In this document: one piece after another, positions 7,587-12,172 of the stretch
Layout: every line of letters begins with the position of its first letter
How positions within the stretch are numbered: position 1 is the first letter of the stretch
Origin: an uncultured Intrasporangium sp.
GTDB lineage: Bacteria > Actinomycetota > Actinomycetes > Actinomycetales > Dermatophilaceae
Assembly (NCBI GenBank): GCA_937873285.1
Contig: CALMNV010000262.1
Span: forward strand, 1 to 12,172
Reading direction: 5' to 3'
Length of the DNA: 12,172 nucleotides
Notes under the pieces: model-generated
The model's input: only the letters and a program-made list of their open reading frames with translations
The model's database searches: none
What the model was told of the DNA's origin: nothing
Translations under genes and position numbers: made by a program

Positions 7587-7593
7587 TCCCTCC
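7587..7593 (-). promoter_or_regulatory. Shine-Dalgarno fixing the mtrA start
   Basis: GGAGGGA on the minus strand, 6 nt before the GTG at 7580. It lies inside the longer reading from 7616, so it favours the downstream GTG. Confidence 0.75.
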
Positions 7594-7635
7594 GTGGCGG
7601 CGCCGCGCACCGCCATCTTGTCGAAAGTCTGTCAC

Positions 7636-7647
7636 ACCCCGCGGGGT
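7636..7647. promoter_or_regulatory. 12-bp palindrome in the mtrA upstream region
   Basis: ACCCCGCGGGGT is a perfect inverted repeat 56 nt upstream of the mtrA start and past the ahcY terminator hairpin, where an operator could sit. It does not resemble the MtrA direct-repeat site I know of. Pure G/C palindromes occur by chance at this composition. Confidence 0.25.
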
Positions 7648-7661
7648 CGGCCCTCAGGTGT

Positions 7662-7698
7662 CGTATGCCGCCCACCCGCTGCGGGCAGGCGGCACACG
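7662..7698 (-). terminator. Long hairpin after ahcY
   Basis: An interrupted stem: CGT/ACG outer pairs, one mismatch, TGCCGCC/GGCGGCA (7666-7672 with 7688-7694), a 2-nt internal loop, then CCCGC/GCGGG around a single T (in practice CCG/CGG with a slightly larger loop). It begins about 20 nt after the ahcY stop. No T tract follows, as is common in actinobacteria. One arm contains the octamer GTATGCCG (7663-7670) and the other a near copy. Confidence 0.7.
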
Positions 7699-7717
7699 TC
7701 TCGGCCGACGCCGCCGC

Positions 7718-9193
7718 TCAGTAGCGGTAGTGCTCGGGCTTGTACGGTCCGGAGACGTCGACGCCGAGGTATTCCGCCTGGTCCTTGCTCAGCTCGGTCA
7801 GCCGCACGCCGAGGGCCTCGAGGTGCAGCCGGGCCACCTTCTCGTCGAGCACCTTGGGCAGCGTGTAGACCTGCGCGGCGTACTCGTCGGTCTTGGTGAA
7901 CAGCTCGATCTGGGCGATCGTCTGGTTGGAGAACGAGTTGCTCATGACGAAGGACGGGTGCCCGGTCGCGTTGCCGAGGTTCATCAGCCGGCCCTCGGAC
8001 AGCACGATGACCGACCGCTCCGGACGGCCGTCGGCCGCCGGGAAGGTCCACTCGTGCACCTGGGGCTTGATCTGCGTCTTGGTGACCCCGGGAACTCGAG
8101 CCAGGCCGGCCATGTCGATCTCGTTGTCGAAGTGGCCGATGTTGGCCACGATCGCCTTGCTCTTCATCTGCTGCATGTGCTCGGCGGTGATGACGTCGTA
8201 GCACCCGGTGGCGGTGACGAAGATGTCTCCCTGGGCGACGACGTCCTCGAGCCGGGCCACCTGGTAGCCCTCCATCGCGGCCTGCAGCGCGCAGATCGGG
8301 TCGATCTCGGTCACCACGACGCGCGCGCCCTGGCCGGCGAGGGCCTGGGCGCAACCCTTTCCGACGTCGCCGAAGCCGCACACGACGGCGACCTTGCCGC
8401 CGATGAGCACGTCCGTGGCCCGGTTGAGCCCGTCGATGAGGGAGTGCCGGCAGCCATACTTGTTGTCGAACTTGCTCTTGGTCACCGAGTCGTTGACGTT
8501 GATGGCGGGAAAGAGCAGCTCGCCCGTCTCCGCCAGCTGGTAGAGCCGGTGCACGCCGGTCGTGGTCTCCTCCGTGACGCCCTTGACGCCGGCCGCGACG
8601 GTGGTCCACTTCTGCGGGTCCGCCAGGAGCGTGCCGCGGACGAGCTCCTTGAAGACGGCGAACTCCTCGGAGTCCGCCTCGGTCGTCGCTGGCACCTGCC
8701 CGGCCTGCTCCCACTCGCGGCCCTTGTGCACGAGCATGGTCGCGTCGCCGCCGTCGTCGAGGATCATGTTCGGCCCGACCGGCGAGAGGTCGGAGCCCCC
8801 GGAGCCGGCGGGCCAGCTGAGGATCTGGTCGGTGCACCACCAGTACTCCGCCAGCGTCTCGCCCTTCCAGGCGAAGACGGGGACGCCCTGGGGGTCCGCC
8901 GGTGTGCCGCGGGGTCCGACGACGACAGCGGCAGCTGCCTCGTCCTGGGTCGAGAAGATGTTGCACGACGCCCACCGCACCTGCGCCCCGAGGGCGGTCA
9001 GGGTCTCGATGAGGACGGCCGTCTGCACGGTCATGTGCAGCGACCCGGCGATGCGCGCGCCGCGCAGCGGCTGGCTGGCGGCATACTCCTCGCGCAGCGC
9101 CATGAGACCGGGCATCTCGTGCTCGGCCAGGCGGATCTGGTGGCGGCCTGCCTCGGCGAGGCTCAGGTCGGCAACCTTGTGGTCAAAGGACAT
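7718..9193 (-). CDS. ahcY: S-adenosyl-L-homocysteine hydrolase (adenosylhomocysteinase)
   Basis: 491 residues. The enzyme splits SAH to adenosine and homocysteine with a tightly bound NAD, relieving product inhibition of methyltransferases. Visible features: [15 protein letters not shown] (about 51-65), [14 protein letters not shown] (76-89), the catalytic acidic cluster [22 protein letters not shown]239 and D243 in [14 protein letters not shown], the NAD loop [10 protein letters not shown] (271-280), H354 in NIGHFDNE, and the C-terminal KPEHYRY that closes the partner's cofactor site. The extra segment near 150-195 matches the longer bacterial form, as in M. tuberculosis SahH. The ATG at 9193 follows GGAAGAG with 7 nt between. 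A possible -10 (TACACT, 9288-9283) lies about 90 nt upstream, with no clear -35. In mycobacteria tmk separates sahH from mtrA; here nothing does. Confidence 0.97.
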   Translation of the reverse strand: MSFDHKVADLSLAEAGRHQIRLAEHEMPGLMALREEYAASQPLRGARIAGSLHMTVQTAVLIETLTALGAQVRWASCNIFSTQDEAAAAVVVGPRGTPADPQGVPVFAWKGETLAEYWWCTDQILSWPAGSGGSDLSPVGPNMILDDGGDATMLVHKGREWEQAGQVPATTEADSEEFAVFKELVRGTLLADPQKWTTVAAGVKGVTEETTTGVHRLYQLAETGELLFPAINVNDSVTKSKFDNKYGCRHSLIDGLNRATDVLIGGKVAVVCGFGDVGKGCAQALAGQGARVVVTEIDPICALQAAMEGYQVARLEDVVAQGDIFVTATGCYDVITAEHMQQMKSKAIVANIGHFDNEIDMAGLARVPGVTKTQIKPQVHEWTFPAADGRPERSVIVLSEGRLMNLGNATGHPSFVMSNSFSNQTIAQIELFTKTDEYAAQVYTLPKVLDEKVARLHLEALGVRLTELSKDQAEYLGVDVSGPYKPEHYRY

Positions 9194-9217
9194 GGGGGAT
9201 CTCTTCCGTTGATCGTC

Positions 9218-9229
9218 GGTCTGCAGACC
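9218..9229. promoter_or_regulatory. 12-bp palindrome in the ahcY leader
   Basis: GGTCTGCAGACC is a perfect inverted repeat 24 nt upstream of the ahcY ATG, between the possible -10 and the SD. It could be an operator or a small RNA hairpin. It is not the SAH riboswitch consensus as I know it. Confidence 0.35.
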
Positions 9230-9253
9230 CGGCGCGCCCCTCTGGGCTCATCG

Positions 9254-9269
9254 GTGGGTCGTCTCCCAC
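9254..9269 (-). terminator. Hairpin after the DUF808 gene
   Basis: A perfect GTGGG/CCCAC stem with a 6-nt loop, 23 nt past the DUF808 stop. There is no T tract. It could end the DUF808 transcript or form part of the ahcY 5' leader. Confidence 0.35.
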
Positions 9270-9292
9270 GCCGGCAGTGGCCAGTGTAGGCG

Positions 9293-10225
9293 CTAGTGCG
9301 CGGCGGCTCTCCTGCGCGGGAGGACCTGCAGGGCGGCGACGACGAGGGCGCCGACCACGAGCCCCAGCAGCGCGGAGGCGAGCGTGTTGGCCACCCACGC
9401 GAGTATGCCGCCCACCCCCGCGACGCCCGACACCGCCACCTCGAGGTGGTGGACGAGGTCGTAGGGGCCCTTCCAGCCGAGCTCGTCCATGCCGACGAGG
9501 AGGATGTGCCCGCCGACCCAGAGCATGGCCGCGATGCCAACCGTCGCCAGCAGCTGGAGCAGCCTCGGCATGCCCTTGACGAGCGCCCGGCCCACACGCT
9601 GGGCGGCGCCGGAGCCGCGCTGGCCGAGTCGCAGGCCGATGTCGTCCATCTTCACGATGAGCGCCACCACCCCGTAGACCAGGGCGGTGATGAGCACCGC
9701 GACGACGATGAGGATGGCGCCGCGCGCGACGAACGGCTCGTTCTCCACCTCGTTGAGGGCGATGACCATGATCTCGGCCGAGAGGATGAAGTCGGTCCGG
9801 ATGGCGCCCGAGACCACGGTGTTCTCGCTGTCCGCGTCACCACTGACGGGCTGCTTCTCGCCGCCGTGGCCCGAGAGCGCCTCCCACACCTTCTCCGCGC
9901 CCTCGTAGCACAGATACGCACCGCCGAGCATGAGGATGGGAGTGAGCAGCCACGGCAGGAACTGGCTGAGCAGCATGGCGGCCGGCAGGATGATGAGCAG
10001 CTTGTTGCGCAGCGATCCCATGGCGATGCGCTTGATGATGGGCAGCTCGCGCTCGGGTGACAGTCCCTGCACGTAGCGCGGGGTGACGGCCGTGTCGTCG
10101 ACGACGACGCCGGTCGCCTTGAGGCTCGCCTTGGTGGCGGCCGCGCCCACGTCGTCGACCGAGGCCGCGGCCAGCTTCACGAGCGCCGCGACATCGTCCA
10201 AGAGGGCTACCAGTCCACCTGCCAT
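9293..10225 (-). CDS. DUF808/YedI-family inner membrane protein
   Basis: 310 residues. The N-terminus MAGGLVALLDDVAALVKLAAASVDDVGAA, read as two adjoining parts, is characteristic of the DUF808 (PF05661) family that includes E. coli YedI; next come VVVDDTAVTPRYVQGL and ELPIIKRIAMGSLRNK, also typical. Hydrophobic segments lie at about 73-107 (one or two helices), 165-192, 219-246 and 265-303, giving four or five membrane helices. A charged segment between (about 108-160) includes YEGAEKVWE and ENTVVSGAIRTDFILSAEIMVIALNEV in consecutive blocks. Biochemical function is unknown across the family. The ATG at 10225 has no SD, but TACGAT ends 6 nt upstream, so the mRNA may be leaderless. Neighbouring hairpins suggest it is transcribed alone. 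Confidence 0.92.
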   Translation of the reverse strand: MAGGLVALLDDVAALVKLAAASVDDVGAAATKASLKATGVVVDDTAVTPRYVQGLSPERELPIIKRIAMGSLRNKLLIILPAAMLLSQFLPWLLTPILMLGGAYLCYEGAEKVWEALSGHGGEKQPVSGDADSENTVVSGAIRTDFILSAEIMVIALNEVENEPFVARGAILIVVAVLITALVYGVVALIVKMDDIGLRLGQRGSGAAQRVGRALVKGMPRLLQLLATVGIAAMLWVGGHILLVGMDELGWKGPYDLVHHLEVAVSGVAGVGGILAWVANTLASALLGLVVGALVVAALQVLPRRRAAAH

Positions 10226-10231
10226 GGCGAC

Positions 10232-10237
10232 ATCGTA
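10232..10237 (-). promoter_or_regulatory. Candidate -10 box for a leaderless DUF808 transcript
   Basis: TACGAT fits TANNNT and ends 6 nt before the ATG, the spacing that puts the transcription start at the A of ATG. No SD precedes the gene. No convincing -35 is visible. Confidence 0.4.
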
Positions 10238-10246
10238 GGTGGACGC

Positions 10247-10264
10247 CGAGCCCTGCCGGGCTCG
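10247..10264 (-). terminator. Second hairpin after the coiled-coil gene
   Basis: A perfect 7-bp stem, CGAGCCC/GGGCTCG, with a 4-nt loop and no T tract. With the hairpin at 10286-10299 it forms a pair between the coiled-coil stop and the DUF808 promoter. Confidence 0.5.
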
Positions 10265-10285
10265 TGGACCACGCGGTATGCCGCA

Positions 10286-10299
10286 GCCTGCACGCAGGC
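10286..10299 (-). terminator. First hairpin after the coiled-coil gene
   Basis: GCCTGC/GCAGGC separated by AC (effectively 5 bp with a 4-nt loop), directly after the stop codon at 10305-10303. The octamer GTATGCCG lies next to it at 10276-10283 and is itself flanked by GCGG/CCGC. Confidence 0.45.
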
Positions 10300-10302
10300 G
10301 GG

Positions 10303-12172
10303 TCAGCGCGCCCTGGCGTCGCGCAGCAGCCGCACGTCGTCCCGGGCCGCGGCCACCGCGTCGAGCACGGCCCGCACGTCGTCGGTATCGCCGCCGCCGG
10401 CGCCGACCGCGGCCAGCAGGTCCTGCTGGCTCGCCGCGACCTCTTCGCGAAGGCCTTGGAGGTCCTCCTGGGCGGCCACGACCTGGCCCAGCACGACGGA
10501 CAGGTCCTCGTGCAGATCAGCGACGACGGCCTCGACGTCGCTCGTCACGTCGACCGGAGCGGGCTCGGGGCGGGCCCGGCTCAGCACCTGGCGCAGCCGG
10601 TCGAACTGGCCGCGGACCTCCTCGGCGAGGGCGCCCACATCGGCGCGCACCTCTCCTGCGAGGCTCTCGACGACCGGGCCGACGTCGTAGCCCGGCGTGG
10701 CGGGCGCGCCGTCGCGCCCGGTCAGCGTCTCCAGCACGTCGGCCCGCAGCCCGGACACCTCCTCGTTTCCGGCGACGAGCTGCTGGGCGAGGATGGCGAG
10801 GTCGTCGCGGACATCGGCCAGCAGCGTCTCGAGCTCGGCCCGCACGTCGGCGGCCGCCAGCGGCTCGGGCTGGTCGGCCACGAGGCGGCGCACGCTGTCG
10901 AGCTCGTCCCGCAGGTCGGAGACGGCCGCGCCCAACCCCGCGTCGATGTCGGCGCGGAGCCCGTCGACGAGCTCGGCCACGTCCGGTCCGGGGTCGACCT
11001 CGACCTCCTCGTAAGCCTCCTCGTAGGCCTCTTCCGCCGGCTCGCCCTCTGGTGCGGCCAGCGCGGCGACGGCGTCCGCCAGCTCGGCCAGCGATTCGCG
11101 GAGCGCGTCGAGCTCCTGCTGTGTGCCGGACATGCTCCGCACGATCACCGAGAGGTCGTCGCCCACCTCGGCGAGGGGCGGCGCCAGCTCGTCTCGCAAC
11201 CGGCGGACCAGCGCGTCAGTGTCCACCGCGGGCTGATCGCGCCTGTCGCCGGCCGCCACCAGGGTCTCGCGCACGTCGTCGAGCTCGCGCTGGCTGGCTG
11301 CGAGGCGCTTGAGCACGAGCGTGAGGTCCTCGTGCAGATCGCCGACCGCGCCCAGCACGTCGTCACGCGCCGACGCCACCACCGGTCCGAGCACGGCGGT
11401 GGGATCCTCGCCCGAGCCAGCCGTGGACGCGGCCGCTTCGGTGTGGCTGGCGGTCAGCTCGGTGATGGCGTCCCGCAAGGACTCGAGCTCCTGGTTGCCG
11501 GCCAGCACCTGGCGCATGACCAGGGCGAGGTCGTCGTGCAGCTCGGCGATGAGCGACTCCGCGTCGGTGCGGACCTCGCTGGTGCTGGCGGCGACGGCAC
11601 GCTCGAGTGCGGCGGGCAGCTCCTTCTCGATGCGGGTCCGCAGCTCCTCGACCCCGCGCTGGCTGGCCGAGGCGCGCTTGGCCATCGTCGCCATGTCATC
11701 CGCCAGCGCGAGGACGTCGGTGCGGAGGCGCTCGACCGGCCGCTCGTCGGGCTGGTGCGCGGCCAGGGCGGTGTCGACGACGGCCTCGAAGCGGCTCTGG
11801 AGCTCGTCGGCAACCTCTTCCACGTCGGCGCGAGCGGCCAGTCCGTCCACGAACTCCCGCAACTCGACGATGTCGCTGCGGACCGCGAGCGTCTCCACGA
11901 GCTCCCGCAGCTCCTCGAGCTCCTGCTGGCCCGCCAGCCGACGCGACAGGACGGCGCGGTCGTCGTGGACCTCGGTCGCGAGGCGGTCCATCTCGTCGCG
12001 CAGGTCGTTGATCCACGGCCGCAGCGCGGCCTCGACTTCGGCGCGCACGGCGTCGGCGGTGAGCGGCGGCCCCTCGGGCTCGGTGAGCTCGCGCACCCGC
12101 CGGGCCAGTACGGCCCGCTCGTCGCGCAGCTCGCCGATCAGCGCGTCGAGTTGTCCCGTGAAGCGCTCGGCG
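10303..12172 (-). CDS. Repetitive coiled-coil protein of unknown function (5' end outside window)
   Basis: I see 622 codons; the frame stays open past the GTG at 12096 to the window edge, where it still encodes repeat-like helix (QLDALIGELRDERAVLARR), so the start lies upstream. The protein is almost wholly predicted long helices rich in Asp, Glu, Arg, Leu, Val and Ala. I count no cysteine, one tryptophan and three lysines. No membrane segment or catalytic motif is visible. Seven clear copies and one partial copy of a roughly 30-residue unit recur (see the repeat entry), separated by spacers; an acidic EEAYEEAYEEVEVD linker lies near the middle. I do not recognise the family. Database hits to SMC-like or apolipoprotein-like coiled coils would probably reflect composition. 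A structural, scaffold or envelope-associated role is possible but unsupported. Two hairpins follow the stop. Confidence 0.85.
   Translation of the reverse strand, partial: AERFTGQLDALIGELRDERAVLARRVRELTEPEGPPLTADAVRAEVEAALRPWINDLRDEMDRLATEVHDDRAVLSRRLAGQQELEELRELVETLAVRSDIVELREFVDGLAARADVEEVADELQSRFEAVVDTALAAHQPDERPVERLRTDVLALADDMATMAKRASASQRGVEELRTRIEKELPAALERAVAASTSEVRTDAESLIAELHDDLALVMRQVLAGNQELESLRDAITELTASHTEAAASTAGSGEDPTAVLGPVVASARDDVLGAVGDLHEDLTLVLKRLAASQRELDDVRETLVAAGDRRDQPAVDTDALVRRLRDELAPPLAEVGDDLSVIVRSMSGTQQELDALRESLAELADAVAALAAPEGEPAEEAYEEAYEEVEVDPGPDVAELVDGLRADIDAGLGAAVSDLRDELDSVRRLVADQPEPLAAADVRAELETLLADVRDDLAILAQQLVAGNEEVSGLRADVLETLTGRDGAPATPGYDVGPVVESLAGEVRADVGALAEEVRGQFDRLRQVLSRARPEPAPVDVTSDVEAVVADLHEDLSVVLGQVVAAQEDLQGLREEVAASQQDLLAAVGAGGGDTDDVRAVLDAVAAARDDVRLLRDARAR
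10429..12132 (-). repeat. Degenerate internal repeats of the coiled-coil gene
   Basis: The unit reads roughly [DE]-[LV]-H-[DE]-D-L-x-L-V-x4-[LV]-A-x-x-Q-E-L-x-x-L-R. Copies lie at 11887-11973, 11617-11703, 11455-11544, 11251-11340, 11080-11169, 10723-10815 and 10429-10518, with a partial one at 12085-12132. Spacing is irregular, about 54 to 118 codons, and the widest gaps contain half-units such as SDLRDELDSVRRLV. DNA identity is mostly lost, except for AGGTCCTCGTGCAGATC (17 bp), present at both 10502-10518 and 11324-11340. Confidence 0.75.

Larger units (their letters stand above)
51..10283. repeat. Dispersed octamer GTATGCCG, eight copies
   Basis: On the plus strand GTATGCCG is at 51-58, 7663-7670, 9403-9410 and 10276-10283; its complement CGGCATAC is at 299-306, 958-965, 4631-4638 and 9079-9086. 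Seven of the eight extend to GTATGCCGC. Every GTATGCC heptamer I found here is followed by G. Six copies are in coding sequence and two in intergenic hairpin regions. Confidence 0.8.

Noticed and set aside
7581..7616. Longer MtrA from the ATG at 7616
   Set aside because: GGAGGGA is correctly spaced for the GTG at 7580, which also gives the usual MtrA N-terminus and length.
7658..9289. 543-codon plus-strand frame opposite ahcY
   Set aside because: It is a mirror of the ahcY codons, with no domain and no SD; ahcY is unambiguous.
9194..9292. SAH riboswitch upstream of ahcY
   Set aside because: I could not match the conserved core or its paired elements; only short unrelated palindromes are present.
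51..10283. CRISPR array or insertion sequence as the source of the repeated octamer
   Set aside because: Copies are kilobases apart, on both strands and mostly inside genes. There are no spacers, transposase or terminal inverted repeats.
10303..12172. Phage tail or SMC-type protein for the coiled-coil gene
   Set aside because: There is no ATPase motif, hinge or phage neighbour in view. Coiled-coil composition alone would give such matches.

Overview
The window is GC-rich DNA from an actinomycete. Every gene I can support lies on the minus strand, so transcription runs from high to low coordinates. The block ahcY, mtrA, mtrB, lpqB, comF, hpf, orphan LuxR-type regulator, YcaQ/AlkZ-type protein matches the order I remember from Streptomyces and, in part, Mycobacterium. 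I infer a Micrococcales-like genome (Intrasporangiaceae would fit), but the sequence alone does not fix the taxon.

Layout from high to low coordinates: (1) 12172-10303, a repetitive coiled-coil protein whose 5' end is outside the window; (2) 10225-9293, a DUF808/YedI-type membrane protein that may be leaderless; (3) 9193-7718, S-adenosylhomocysteine hydrolase, followed by a strong hairpin; (4) 7580-3342, the mtrA-mtrB-lpqB operon, with a 1-nt gap and then an ATGA overlap; (5) 3230-2463, a ComF-type phosphoribosyltransferase behind a hairpin-rich leader; (6) 2323-1679, a long-form ribosome hibernation factor followed by an intrinsic terminator; (7) 1615-926, an orphan response regulator whose Shine-Dalgarno directly abuts that terminator's T tract; (8) 929-1, a YcaQ/AlkZ-type DNA glycosylase-like gene, ATGA-coupled to the regulator and cut by the window edge. 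No gap between genes exceeds about 140 bp.

MtrA and MtrB form a two-component system and LpqB is its extracytoplasmic lipoprotein partner; this set links the cell envelope to division and growth. HPF silences ribosomes in stationary phase, AhcY clears SAH from the methylation cycle, and the YcaQ-like protein probably handles alkylated or crosslinked DNA.

Three observations are less routine. The octamer GTATGCCG occurs eight times on both strands, in genes and intergenic hairpins, and in several genes it forces codons that are rare at this GC content; this looks like a selected DNA word of unknown role. The coiled-coil protein is built from at least seven degenerate copies of an LHDDL...QEL..LR unit. 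The hpf terminator, regulator SD and regulator-glycosylase overlap form a compact arrangement that could control the last two genes by readthrough.
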